NCBI GenBank assembly: GCA_965203365.1
Contig: OZ241878.1
Coordinates: 62,001-126,000, forward strand
Source: VYFG01 sp965203365
GTDB taxonomy: Bacteria; Pseudomonadota; Gammaproteobacteria; Arenicellales; Poriferihabitantaceae
Reading direction: 5' to 3'
DNA: 64,000 nucleotides
A program made the translations under genes and the position numbers. Positions 24,899 to 34,232 of this stretch are shown here, in pieces. Each line of letters begins with the position of its first letter. Position 1 is the stretch's first letter. The notes beneath the pieces were generated by a model, which did not search any database, was not told the origin of the DNA, and saw only the letters and a program-made list of their open reading frames with translations.

Positions 24899-25909
24899 TC
24901 AGGAAGATTGGACCATTCTTTGTGATTGCACCGCCGTCACAGCCGCCAGATTGACGATGTCTTGTGTGCTGCATCCCCTGGACAAATCGTTGACCGGTAG
25001 CTTAAGCCCCTGCAGTATGGGTCCGATGGCTTGAACGCCCCCTATCCGCTGGGCGATCTTGTAGCCGATGTTGGCGGATTGCAGATCGGGAAAGATGTAG
25101 ACGTTGGCCGGAGCAGTGAGATGGATGGCTGGGGCTTTGCGCTGAAGTATTGCCGGGATCAGGGCCGCATCGAATTGGACTTCTGTCATCAGGGCGATGT
25201 CGGGTCGTTGTGCAGCGACCAGTCTGCCCGCAGATCGCACCTTGTCAACGAAGGGGTGTTCAGCACTGCCAGCGGTCGAAAAGCTTAACAGCGCCACCTT
25301 GGGCTCAATCCCTGCCAGATTTCTTGCACTATCCGCTGTGTCGATGGCAATGCTTGCAAGTTGATCAGGGTCGGGATCAATGACCATGGCGCAATCGGCA
25401 TAGAGAGCTGTTCCCTGGAAGGGCTGATGGGGCAGCGCATGCTCCATCAGGAAAAAGCTGGAAACGATACGGCTGTTGCGTCGCATGCCAATGATCTGCA
25501 GCGCACTGCGTACGACATCGGCCGTGGTATGAACGGCACCGGCCACTAGACCGTCTGCCAGGTTTCCCCGGACCATAGCGGCCCCCAGCATCAGCGGGTC
25601 GGCAGCCAGTCGGTGGGCATCGTCCAGAGAGAGATGCTTATGGCGTCGAGCGTCCTGGATGATGATCGAACACCTTTCATGGAGGTCGCCATCTCCCGGG
25701 TCGATGATACCCACCCCTTCCAGATCGATCTGTTGGGATTGAGCCTTCTCGAATATATGTTTTCGGTGGCCAATCAGGCTGATTTTGGCCAATTCGTCCC
25801 GAACCATCCATGATGCCGCCTGGAGTATGCGAATATCTTCTCCCTCAGGCAGGACAATGTGCCGAGGGTTTGAACGGGCCCGGCTGGCCATTTCGGCAAG
25901 AAACGGCAT
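24899..25909 (-). CDS. pta: Phosphate acetyltransferase
   Basis: This 336-residue protein is the stand-alone catalytic form of phosphate acetyltransferase, which interconverts acetyl-CoA and acetyl phosphate. It shows HIVLPEGEDIRILQAASWM at the N-terminus, DGLVAGAVHTTADVVRSALQ, VALLSFSTAGSAEHPFVDKV (CoA and phosphate site), PANVYIFPDLQSANIGYKI and IGPILQGLKLPVNDLSRGC at the C-terminus. The ATG at 25909 aligns with the family; an in-frame GTG at 25951 is a longer option. It is first in a tight operon with dgcA and dgcN, so it may supply or recover the acetyl-CoA used in N-acetylation. No ackA is nearby. Confidence 0.88.
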   Translation of the reverse strand: MPFLAEMASRARSNPRHIVLPEGEDIRILQAASWMVRDELAKISLIGHRKHIFEKAQSQQIDLEGVGIIDPGDGDLHERCSIIIQDARRHKHLSLDDAHRLAADPLMLGAAMVRGNLADGLVAGAVHTTADVVRSALQIIGMRRNSRIVSSFFLMEHALPHQPFQGTALYADCAMVIDPDPDQLASIAIDTADSARNLAGIEPKVALLSFSTAGSAEHPFVDKVRSAGRLVAAQRPDIALMTEVQFDAALIPAILQRKAPAIHLTAPANVYIFPDLQSANIGYKIAQRIGGVQAIGPILQGLKLPVNDLSRGCSTQDIVNLAAVTAVQSQRMVQSS

Positions 25910-25951
25910 GGAAATAAGGGAAGAAATGATGGCGGTTCCAATTGTCGACAC

Positions 25952-26586
25952 GACACCTGGATTGTATCAATGAGTGAAGAACAGTTGGAATGACTCTCGA
26001 GGTCCTGACAGCCTACAGGCAGCGTTCACCATTCGGTTGGCCCTTCATATGCTTCACTCTCGCCAGAGCCTTCGGCACATTGTCTTGGGTGCGTTCCGTC
26101 AAAGCATGGAGAAAATCCGGTCCAATTATTCCCGTTCATCCAGAAAGTCGGTGAGGGTTCCATCATGATCCCCACCAGTCAGATTTTCCTAATGACCCAT
26201 GTTGCGAAATGCGATTCCGGTTCGAGACGGACTCGCTGGCTGATCCCCTCATTGCGCTTCACTGATGAACGATACCGAGACCCGGGATGTCAAGGAACCG
26301 CTCGGCGCGACCGGTTCGCATCTCTCGTAATCCATCGTGTGGAACGAGGTGGAACCTGGCAGCGAAGATGAAAGGCGACAATCTTTTCTATCATCGTGCA
26401 AGACCCGGATACCCGCATAATGCCTGCTTACGATACCGAGACTCCCCGATTCATGCTGAATGATCATACTCCGTCCGACCTGCCGCGGGACCTGCCGCTA
26501 CTTCTCATGACTTGCCTGGGTGTGACCGTCTTTCGAGACTGCCATACTTGGAAATGGCTATATCACGACACCATAAATGGTTTGTT
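25952..26586. other. Gene-free stretch between pta and the AlbA_2 gene
   Basis: It should contain the pta promoter. Short frames on the plus strand (25974-26168, 26396-26608) have no homology that I recognise and no ribosome sites. I see nothing else. Confidence 0.5.
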
Positions 26587-27849
26587 TCAGGAACTGGCAG
26601 CCGCATAGATTGTCAGTAGTAATTCGGAATCATCAATCAATCGATATTCCGGTAATTTTCCAGCTAATTGTTCACTTTCCGAGAAAATGATCGGCACGCC
26701 TTCTCCCCGCTTGTCCATGATGTGGGTGCGATGTCTAACCAAATCATCTTGTTCAATTGGGCAACGCGCCAATTGACTGGTGATTGCTTCATTTCTGGAA
26801 GCCTGCCGATATGGCAGGCTTTCTGGGGTCATAGTGTTCACTAAAAACCCCGGTGTGAACAACTCTATTCGATCATCAAATAGCCGAAGCCGAACCTTGC
26901 TACCTGACATGGAATAATCTCGATGGGCTACCGAATTAGCTATCGCCTCGAACACGGCCAGCATGGCATATTGTGGAATATCCTCACGACCGCCCTCTGA
27001 GCTTTTTCTCGCCGCTACTCGCATGTTCTTTCGAACAAACTCACAAGCGCCCATGATCTGCTGGTCCAACGGTCCGGTGATATCTTGGGCATCACGTTGA
27101 TAGGCTGCATCAGAGTGTAAGGATATTGCCACTCCATAGTATGCAACGGCTTGAATGTATGCATTGGGAAGAAACCGATGAGGTTGTCTGGACGCCAGTA
27201 GCATGCCAGCGACTGTGGGTCGCCAATTGCCGATATCATCCTGCCGCGCCATGCCCAGCTTGGAGAGAAACTGTCCCGTCGAATCGGAGGTTAGTGGCGT
27301 AGCAAAGCGGCTCCAAAGGGCTTTATCCAAGTCATCTAGTGTGGCATGCGATACGGGAGTTTCGTCAAATCGGATCAGTCCTGCCTGACTGCGCTGCTGA
27401 AATAACCGTGCCAATTGATCAGGAGGAATGGGTCGCTTCGAAGATCCGACTCGATGAAAATATCCCCCCGGACTCTGGTGAACAAACACACTCGGGGGCA
27501 CTTCAATGCGCATGACTGGCTTCTCACGCCCCAAACCATCCCGCAAATTCATTCGTTCGATGACAGCAACGCCGGGTGGTTTCAGGGAATCCTCACATGC
27601 TTGCCTGACTATGGTTTCCACAGCATCCAATCGCTCAATCGGAATGCCCTGCACTTCGCGTGTTTCATCATGGACACCCAACAACAGCACTCCCCCGCGT
27701 GAGTTGGCGAAGGCGGCGAGCTCATCGGCAAGTGTATCTTGCTCTGGCCCTCGTATTTTGCCACCCGCAAAGCGAACGGCTTTCAATTCCAGGAAGTTGT
27801 CTTCCCCGAGTCTGATCTTTTCCAGTAATTCACTGCGTGTGGCGAACAT
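26587..27849 (-). CDS. AlbA_2 (Schlafen-type) ATP-binding protein of the defence island
   Basis: This 420-residue protein starts MFATRSELLEKIR and has an N-terminal AlbA_2/Schlafen domain (NFLELKAVRFAGGKIRG, LADELAAFANSRGGVLLLGV). A GHKL-like ATP-binding C-terminus follows (AVFEAIANSVAHRDYSM, RIELFTPGFLVNTMTPESLP). Proteins of this build are often called putative transcriptional regulators but cluster with restriction systems. The start at 27849 is 1 base after the TrlF-like stop, so the two are translationally linked. The role may be a nucleic-acid or nucleotide sensor working with the ATPase upstream. No HTH tail beyond the GHKL-like part is clear. Confidence 0.82.
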   Translation of the reverse strand: MFATRSELLEKIRLGEDNFLELKAVRFAGGKIRGPEQDTLADELAAFANSRGGVLLLGVHDETREVQGIPIERLDAVETIVRQACEDSLKPPGVAVIERMNLRDGLGREKPVMRIEVPPSVFVHQSPGGYFHRVGSSKRPIPPDQLARLFQQRSQAGLIRFDETPVSHATLDDLDKALWSRFATPLTSDSTGQFLSKLGMARQDDIGNWRPTVAGMLLASRQPHRFLPNAYIQAVAYYGVAISLHSDAAYQRDAQDITGPLDQQIMGACEFVRKNMRVAARKSSEGGREDIPQYAMLAVFEAIANSVAHRDYSMSGSKVRLRLFDDRIELFTPGFLVNTMTPESLPYRQASRNEAITSQLARCPIEQDDLVRHRTHIMDKRGEGVPIIFSESEQLAGKLPEYRLIDDSELLLTIYAAASS

Positions 27850-27850
27850 T

Positions 27851-30670
27851 TCAGACCTCACGACCCAATCGGGCCCAGCGTCGAGAGAAAGCTTCCCGAC
27901 CACCTTCCATCACTCGGCATACTTCTTCTCGAACGGACTTATCCTGCAATGCTCCACATTCGAAAACTCGACATTGACCGCGACGGAAGTCAAGGGCGTG
28001 CACCATCTCCGCATCTCCATTCACCACAATATTGGGGTTGTGGGTGATAATAATCAGTTGTCGTCGCAGCTTGTTCTCACGAATCTGGCGCACAATCAAA
28101 TCATATATCAGGTGGTTGTCCAAATCGTCTTCTGGTTGATCCAGCACCAATGGTTCATCACCAAACGCGAGTAGAAAGGCCAATAATGCGGCAGAACGTT
28201 GGCCCTGAGACCCTTGAGTAATTGCCACCCAGTTATCACCATCGCCACTTCGACTGTATTGAATGCGTAGGTCATCTTCAGGGAACCAACATTTGATATG
28301 ATCTTCAAATTCTGGTCGTTCAAGTTTACGTTTGAGAAAGTTCTTAAAATGCCCACCGAACTTTTCTTGATCAGCTGATATCAGATACTGCTTCATCATT
28401 TTCAGAACTTCCTCTCGATCTTCACTTTTAGACTGTGCCAATTCGAATGCCAACCCGCTCATAGGTTCCTCATCAACAACCCACAGAATATCATTTTCGA
28501 ATCGGTCATCTCGACAGTCCAAAAGATCGCGTAAGCTGCGTTCTATATTTCTGACCTCGAAACCAAACCGAACCACTTCAATACGGACGAAACGATTGTT
28601 TGCTAGAGTACTCTGTACAAACTGCTGCCGAGTCTCAGCAATTGATTCTCGAGCACATAAAACCCGCTTCCACTGTGACTCGTTCTGTTCAGATATGTGA
28701 TCCCTATCTTGTTGTAACTGATCCAACTGCTTCAACTGATCCCCAAACTGTTGCCAGTCCTGGAGAAATTCTCCAAATTTATCAGGATCGGTTACTCCCT
28801 GCTTCGCCAGATCAGATTTTAATTTCTTATAATCTAACTGTTTACGACTCACACTTTGCCGCCATTCTTTAAGTCGATCATCTGTGTCAATTATGTTGAC
28901 TTTATCCATCAGGTTGCGCACTATTTTAATAATTGCCTCTCGTGTTTCTCCCAATATTTGATCTACTTGATTTTTCCAAGATATCATATTTTGATCCTTT
29001 TTAGGGTCGAATACACCCTCTGTCCAGTCATCAAGAAACACGTCCTGAACTAGTGATTCAATGTGATCAGGTATCCTTCTTAGTTGTTGGAGTGAAGTAT
29101 TCACTTCTCTACATTGACCCACTGCCTGCTGATGTGCTTTTAATATCTCGGAATGAGCAGACTGCGAGATAGCTTCCAATTTCCGATTCAATTCATCTAA
29201 CTTGCGTTTGATCTCTGGACGACTTTCCAGGCGCCCATCCATCTCACGCAACTGAGCTCGCTGTGAGAAGTAAGTACGCTTTTCTTCTTCAAATATCCTG
29301 TGAAGGCGTCCAATATCTGCTGCTTCATCAATGACATCCAGTAATGCTTGGCTGCTGTCTCCTGCCATGGCTGCGATCTGTCCTTGAGAGAACAATCGAA
29401 CTGGGAACCGTTCTGTTGTTAGTGCTTGGCTAGGTGAATTTTTCCATTTTCCAAAATTATCCTGTTCTTCAACCACCCCCCCTTTACCATCCTGACACCA
29501 AATTAGTCGGTGCATGGTGCCGTCACTTGAAATGTCGATACGAATTTTCGTGTTGTTACGTAAAGCTCCATCTCCTTCACGACCGTCCACAGGCTTCGAA
29601 AAGCTGTCGAACTGGCGTTTGGGTTCAGCGTTCCCCCCTAAACGTCGCAGTTCCTCATCCCGACGGTATACCAAACGCAAGGAGTGGACGATCGTTGACT
29701 TGCCTGTACCACGTCCACCGATTATCGCATTGTAGTATGGACTGAAGTTTAACTGTTCTGGTTTTCCATTTCCCATGTAGCGGGCCGAATTGACCTCGAT
29801 GTGACTAATGAAGTGCGTCGGAGTCTGAAATGGCTCGAATGTTTCTTCGTCACTTCGCCGAACCGATACGCCGTTCCCATCAAGCAGCGCCAGACGTAAA
29901 CCTTCCAGTGTGGGATTAGCCATCTTAATCCAAGTATAGCGTGAACCCGGTGCACGAATTTCCTCGAAGTTATGGCAGTCGCTGCCCCAAACTCTTGCTA
30001 GCAACTTCACTTTCTTTTCTACATGGGTGGGTACCGGAAGTGTAGTATCCAACCATTCAATCGCCAGCAATTCTTCATTTGCCATCACTTGTCGTATCAT
30101 GCCAGAGTCCAAGGCGCATTCATGTGTCCCAGGATTTACGCGAAGCAATCCCTTTTTCTGATCCGAATGAGCAGGGATGGGGATGCCACCTGCACCCAGC
30201 ACCTCTCTCATTACATCAGTGGCACTGGCCTCCGTTACACCGTCACTATCACCATTGGTACCTCTGTAACGAACAGATGCAAGAAGGTCGTTTATCGTTT
30301 GAGTTGAACCTGTAGGATCGAAGATTGCTAGCAAGTGGAAGCCCCCATTGACGGAGATTTCCACACCGGGAAATAGTATTATCTCCCGAAAGTGACTTGG
30401 TTGTGTTCTGTTTTCTGCCTGCCGCCGCATCTTTTTGTAAGCAGCTTTTAATTTGTCAATCCATTCTCCAGTGTTATGATCAGTAACTGCAACGCATTCG
30501 ATGCCAGCTTCCATGTACTTGAGCAACCATTTTTCTGGTGTCAGTTCGTTATCGGTACCTTTCCACTGCTGCCAACAACCCGTGTCATGAGAGGCGGGTG
30601 TATGTGTATGGAAGTCAAATTTCCACCAACGAGAACCGGGATATGACCAATTTTTCTGGCTGTAGTTCAT
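27851..30670 (-). CDS. PHP-domain SMC/ABC-type ATPase (TrlF-like)
   Basis: This 939-residue protein fuses an N-terminal PHP phosphoesterase (KFDFHTHTPASHD near residue 20, then CVAVTDHNTGEW) to an SMC/RecN-like ATPase. Walker A is IIGGRGTGKSTIVHSLRL (about 317). A region of about 350 residues rich in Glu, Gln, Lys and Leu follows, likely a coiled coil. The signature TQGSQGQRSAALLAF (about 820), Walker B PLVLDQPEDDLDNHLI (about 846) and switch IIITHNPNI (about 878) complete it. A PHP nuclease or phosphatase gated by an SMC ATPase suggests a nucleic-acid-triggered effector. It sits between hsdS and the AlbA_2 gene. A clear GAGGAA ribosome site precedes the ATG at 30670. Confidence 0.85.
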   Translation of the reverse strand: MNYSQKNWSYPGSRWWKFDFHTHTPASHDTGCWQQWKGTDNELTPEKWLLKYMEAGIECVAVTDHNTGEWIDKLKAAYKKMRRQAENRTQPSHFREIILFPGVEISVNGGFHLLAIFDPTGSTQTINDLLASVRYRGTNGDSDGVTEASATDVMREVLGAGGIPIPAHSDQKKGLLRVNPGTHECALDSGMIRQVMANEELLAIEWLDTTLPVPTHVEKKVKLLARVWGSDCHNFEEIRAPGSRYTWIKMANPTLEGLRLALLDGNGVSVRRSDEETFEPFQTPTHFISHIEVNSARYMGNGKPEQLNFSPYYNAIIGGRGTGKSTIVHSLRLVYRRDEELRRLGGNAEPKRQFDSFSKPVDGREGDGALRNNTKIRIDISSDGTMHRLIWCQDGKGGVVEEQDNFGKWKNSPSQALTTERFPVRLFSQGQIAAMAGDSSQALLDVIDEAADIGRLHRIFEEEKRTYFSQRAQLREMDGRLESRPEIKRKLDELNRKLEAISQSAHSEILKAHQQAVGQCREVNTSLQQLRRIPDHIESLVQDVFLDDWTEGVFDPKKDQNMISWKNQVDQILGETREAIIKIVRNLMDKVNIIDTDDRLKEWRQSVSRKQLDYKKLKSDLAKQGVTDPDKFGEFLQDWQQFGDQLKQLDQLQQDRDHISEQNESQWKRVLCARESIAETRQQFVQSTLANNRFVRIEVVRFGFEVRNIERSLRDLLDCRDDRFENDILWVVDEEPMSGLAFELAQSKSEDREEVLKMMKQYLISADQEKFGGHFKNFLKRKLERPEFEDHIKCWFPEDDLRIQYSRSGDGDNWVAITQGSQGQRSAALLAFLLAFGDEPLVLDQPEDDLDNHLIYDLIVRQIRENKLRRQLIIITHNPNIVVNGDAEMVHALDFRRGQCRVFECGALQDKSVREEVCRVMEGGREAFSRRWARLGREV

Positions 30671-30804
30671 GACTATTTCCTCTCGTCGTTCTACATTTCT
30701 ATTCTATCTTTGGGCGATACTACGGACAATTTTTTCTTATCACGTTCCGATTCCAAGAATCTTCTTCATTGACTCTTATTGCTGTATTTTATCCAAGATA
30801 TCTG

Positions 30805-31977
30805 TCATTTATCCGCCTTCAAAAATTTATGCATAAGAGAGTAGCTTAACGACTCCGCTGCTCTACTAGCGGAGAAAGTGCGTATGGTTAATTCGTATGC
30901 AGATTCGACTATTTCAGCATATTGCGATTGTTTAAACAGTGGTGGATTTATGATGTACCAATTTTCTACCGTCGTCTTTCGCATCGAAGGAGGGTCAGAA
31001 GTCGATGCGAAATCGCCAATATTCTTTTGCAGCATAATGCCATAGAGGTACTCGCTATGGATACTTGTAGTATCTGGAATGATAGTCATCACATTATTAT
31101 CCACGCAAGACGGACAAGTCAGAATTCGCTTCTTATTTGTTGCTATTGCCGCACCAATCTTTGGGAATATCACGGAACCAGCAGGAAATAATTTGGCCCC
31201 CAATCTTTCTCGTGTTGTATTCGATATTGTGTTATTCCAAGATAAAATAGCAATCTCATTCCCAGGTAAATTCATATCACTTACCTTCAAAAAAGGGATT
31301 TCTTCTCCTTGGATGCCCTGTTCTTTCTTAGGAAATCCTGCCCCTGAGCCCACAGTCCCCAGATTGCAGACTTGCGTCTCCTCCCACCCCATCGGATTGG
31401 TGGCCGGATCCCCAAACATCTTCACAAACAGCGCCGGAATGAACTCCCGCATCAATGCCTGCGCCTGCTGGCGCAGCCGTTCGATCTTCGCCGCCCGGTT
31501 CAGGATATCGACAATCCGCCGCTGCTCGGCAAGTGGCGGGAGCGGAATGCAGACTTTCTTCAAGGTGGATTTGGGAATTTCTCTGAATGTGGTGCCCCCG
31601 GCAAGTTGAATCAGCCGTTCTCGCTGGTTGCGAAGCCAATAGGCGAGGTACTCGGGCACAATACGTTCGCTGCATATCAAGTTGGCAAAGCCCTGATTGG
31701 TTGCCATTGGCTGGGTTGCGATCGCGGTGTAGCCAATGGTCGCCCTGCTAGTCATCAAGACGGTTCCGGTAGGTAGGAGACGAGCACTACTTTCGCTCAA
31801 CCCAATTTCTGAAATCCCTTCCTTGGTTCGCTTGATGAAGAGTGAATCCAGTCCAGTCACATCGGTAGGCGTGGCCCACGGTATAGTGCCATTGAAATAG
31901 GCCGCATTGCTCCGCCGTGGAGTGCCGCCGCCAACAATGGTGCAGACCTCGGCTAGAGGCACTTTGGTCAAACCCAT
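30805..31977 (-). CDS. hsdS: Type I restriction-modification specificity subunit HsdS
   Basis: This 390-residue protein sets the DNA target of the type I complex. It has two target-recognition domains separated by a conserved helical spacer. TRD1 (VCTIVGGGTPRRSNAAYFNG) ends at the repeat CIPLPPLAEQRRIVDILNRA. TRD2 (NLGTVGSGAGFPKKEQGIQG) ends in a weaker second repeat (INPPLFKQSQYAEIV). The TRD2 half is visibly more AT-rich than the TRD1 half, which suggests exchange of that domain. The start at 31977 overlaps the stop of an hsdM remnant by 10 bases in the classic hsdM/hsdS arrangement. It therefore belonged originally with that lost hsdM, not with the intact one upstream. Confidence 0.88.
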   Translation of the reverse strand: MGLTKVPLAEVCTIVGGGTPRRSNAAYFNGTIPWATPTDVTGLDSLFIKRTKEGISEIGLSESSARLLPTGTVLMTSRATIGYTAIATQPMATNQGFANLICSERIVPEYLAYWLRNQRERLIQLAGGTTFREIPKSTLKKVCIPLPPLAEQRRIVDILNRAAKIERLRQQAQALMREFIPALFVKMFGDPATNPMGWEETQVCNLGTVGSGAGFPKKEQGIQGEEIPFLKVSDMNLPGNEIAILSWNNTISNTTRERLGAKLFPAGSVIFPKIGAAIATNKKRILTCPSCVDNNVMTIIPDTTSIHSEYLYGIMLQKNIGDFASTSDPPSMRKTTVENWYIINPPLFKQSQYAEIVESAYELTIRTFSASRAAESLSYSLMHKFLKADK

Positions 31978-32145
31978 TCGCCGATTCCCCACACCGCTTC
32001 GGCCAGTTCGTCGGTCTCGCTCGGGATCTGCGTTTCAATACCTCGCAATTCCTTGAAGATCTCCAGTGGGTCGCGCTGTTCGACTCTGGAACAACTCATT
32101 GGTCGGTGGCGATTGGCGCTCGGGTCGAAGTCGGTGATCCGGACA
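31968..32145 (-). pseudogene. 3' remnant of a second hsdM
   Basis: The frame reads DFDPSANRHRPMSCSRVEQR, then DPLEIFKELRGIETQIPSET, ending TDELAEAV and a few residues before the TGA at 31968. It aligns with the last 60 residues of the intact HsdM (DFNLSANRHRPLSRAKVEHR, LDILKELRGIETQI, ELTEAV) but is clearly diverged in DNA and protein. It is therefore not a recent duplication. No methylase core remains upstream. About 190 bases further up hold no recognisable gene. Confidence 0.85.
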
Positions 32146-32333
32146 TACGACAGAGAAAAAGACAGCGGACCGCGACGCTGATTACGTTAGCCCACGCTGG
32201 AGTTTTCCAACGCTTGAAGGCGATCCAGAGCTTCGTCGAGGTCGGTCGCAAGGCTGTCTATCCAATTGGAAATCCGCCGTGAAACATAGACTCGAACTAG
32301 TGCAATCGTAACCGGCACGCCATCGCACATTGG

Positions 32334-32549
32334 CTACCGCCGTCGGGTAGGGCGGCCTCTGGCCGCTTGTTCACGTTCCCATGCCAGCGCGGTGTCCCGG
32401 GTCGTAGCACGCCCAAGTGGCACGATATGGCCGTGCTCACCAAATTCATCCTGATGCTCCCTTTCCCGACGCTCCAAGTCGTTCGTGATGCCCGTGTGAA
32501 CGATTCTGTGCCCCCGCTTGAAGTGATACTGATATGTGTCGCGAGCCAT
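32334..32549 (-). CDS. Small GIY-YIG-like protein between hsdM and hsdS
   Basis: This protein of about 71 residues (MARDTYQYHFKRGHRIVHTG) has the compact GIY-YIG pattern: YQYHF in place of GIY, IVHTGITNDLERREREHQ as the YIG strand and helix with its arginine, and a closing WEREQ glutamate. This could be a minimal nuclease, or a DNA-binding derivative if the first motif is too changed. It lies 56 bases after hsdM on the same strand. In-frame starts at 32582 and further upstream exist. The DNA encoding it is less GC-rich than hsdM. It may modulate restriction, but this is inference from position. Confidence 0.6.
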   Translation of the reverse strand: MARDTYQYHFKRGHRIVHTGITNDLERREREHQDEFGEHGHIVPLGRATTRDTALAWEREQAARGRPTRRR

Positions 32550-32605
32550 GCTCCATACTGTTGTGCCATTGTGGCAATCCATTATAGACACGAGGCCGAA
32601 GGGAA

Positions 32606-34228
32606 TCAAGATTTCCGCACCGCCTCGGTGAGTTCATCGATCTCACCCAGGATCTGCGTCTCGATCCCCCGCAGTTCCTTCAGGATGTCCAGCGGATCGC
32701 GGTGCTCGACCTTCGCCCGGCTCAGCGGCCGGTGCCGATTGGCGCTCAGGTTGAAGTCGGCAGCGCGGATTGCGTCCGTCTCGGCGAACCACCACTTTTC
32801 CGTCCAGTCGGCCGCCGAGTCTCTGTCCTGCCACTGCTCCCACCGGTTTTCACGATCATGGAATGCCTCGACCAGACCGGGCAAATCATCCTCGTCGATC
32901 GGCTGGTCGTGGTTGGCATCCAGCTTGAAACCATCGTTCTCGGCGTGCAGGAACATCACACGCCTTGTCGAACCGCCCTTGCGGAACTCCAGCACCGAGG
33001 TCTTGACCCCGGAATAGGGGTTGAACACCCCACCAGGGAGTGACAAGACGGCTTCGACCGTATTATTCTCGACCAGTTTCCGCCTCAGCTCCTTGTGCGC
33101 CCCGGTGGACCCGAACAATACCCCCTCCGGCACCACCACGCCGCAACGTCCGCCGGCCTTCAGGTGGTTGAGCATGTACTGCAGGAACAACAGTTCGGTC
33201 TGCGCCGTGCGCCCGATCTTCACATCCTCGACGATGCGGTCCTTGTCCAGGCGGCCGGAAAACGGTGGATTGGCCAGGACGACATCGAATCCGTCCGCTG
33301 GCAGGCTGAGTTCCGCCTTCGCTGTGCGGTCCAGGGAGCGGGTAAGTGCGTCGCGGCGCACGATACGGACCCTCTCCAGTCCGCGCAATGTCAGGTTCAT
33401 GGTGGCCAGGCGCACCATCTGCGGGTCCACATCGGTGCCATAGAAGGTCTCTTCCTGCAGCTGTCTCACGGCGTCGCGGCCCAGCATGTCGCCGAGGCCA
33501 CGCCGCACGGTCTTGCCGTCGGTCTCGACCTCCTCAATCCCGGCGGGCGAGGAGTTGGCGAGCCGGATATGGTCCCAGGCCCCGACCAGGAACCCCGCCG
33601 TACCCGCCGCCGGATCGTAGACCGTCTCCCCGAGCCGGGGATCGACCAGGTGGACCAAGGCGCGGATAACGTGACGCGGCGTGCGAAACTGCCCGAGTTC
33701 GCCCGCCTGGCGGATCTGACGCAGCACATGCTCGAACAGGTCGCCCTTGGTGTCGGCGTCCACCCGGTCGAGCTGCAGATCGTTCAGTTGACTGACCACT
33801 TGTGTCAGCACGGTCGGCTCGTCGATCACCAGCCGAGCGCCGTCCATGAAGTCCGTCACGCCGTTGGCGGCGATTTCGGCATGGAACGCAAAGACCTCTT
33901 CCCGGACCCAGTGCACCAGCCGCTCGCCGTTCAGGGCATGCGCCCAGGACGACCATCTCAACAGTTCCCGCGGCACGGCCCCGGCACCCGACTCCGGCGC
34001 ATTGCGCGGATCGCGCAGTTCCCATTCCCCCTTGAAAACGCTGGTGTAGGGGGCCGCGCCCGGCCGCTGTGATGCCCGCCCCCGTGCCGCATCGGCCGCC
34101 TCGTACAGATAGAAGTAGATCAGAAAGCTGAGTTGTTCCGCATTCTGGGCCGGGTTCGGATACCCGCCGCCGAACAGGTAGTCACGGAGACGATCGATCC
34201 CGCGCCGCAGTTCCGGGGTCATGGGCAT
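32606..34228 (-). CDS. hsdM: Type I DNA methyltransferase HsdM
   Basis: This 540-residue N6-adenine methylase subunit has an HsdM_N helical domain, then the SAM-binding motif VYDPAAGTAGFLVGAW (DPAAGT at 205-210). The catalytic motif VLANPPFSG is at about 320. The C-terminal helix (LKELRGIETQILGEIDELTE) contacts HsdS. It starts 4 bases after hsdR and is intact. The hsdS in this locus carries traces of another hsdM (31968-32145), so the present M-S pair may be a forced combination. It methylates the host at the HsdS-defined site and protects it from HsdR. Confidence 0.92.
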   Translation of the reverse strand: MPMTPELRRGIDRLRDYLFGGGYPNPAQNAEQLSFLIYFYLYEAADAARGRASQRPGAAPYTSVFKGEWELRDPRNAPESGAGAVPRELLRWSSWAHALNGERLVHWVREEVFAFHAEIAANGVTDFMDGARLVIDEPTVLTQVVSQLNDLQLDRVDADTKGDLFEHVLRQIRQAGELGQFRTPRHVIRALVHLVDPRLGETVYDPAAGTAGFLVGAWDHIRLANSSPAGIEEVETDGKTVRRGLGDMLGRDAVRQLQEETFYGTDVDPQMVRLATMNLTLRGLERVRIVRRDALTRSLDRTAKAELSLPADGFDVVLANPPFSGRLDKDRIVEDVKIGRTAQTELLFLQYMLNHLKAGGRCGVVVPEGVLFGSTGAHKELRRKLVENNTVEAVLSLPGGVFNPYSGVKTSVLEFRKGGSTRRVMFLHAENDGFKLDANHDQPIDEDDLPGLVEAFHDRENRWEQWQDRDSAADWTEKWWFAETDAIRAADFNLSANRHRPLSRAKVEHRDPLDILKELRGIETQILGEIDELTEAVRKS

Positions 34229-34232
34229 GGAC

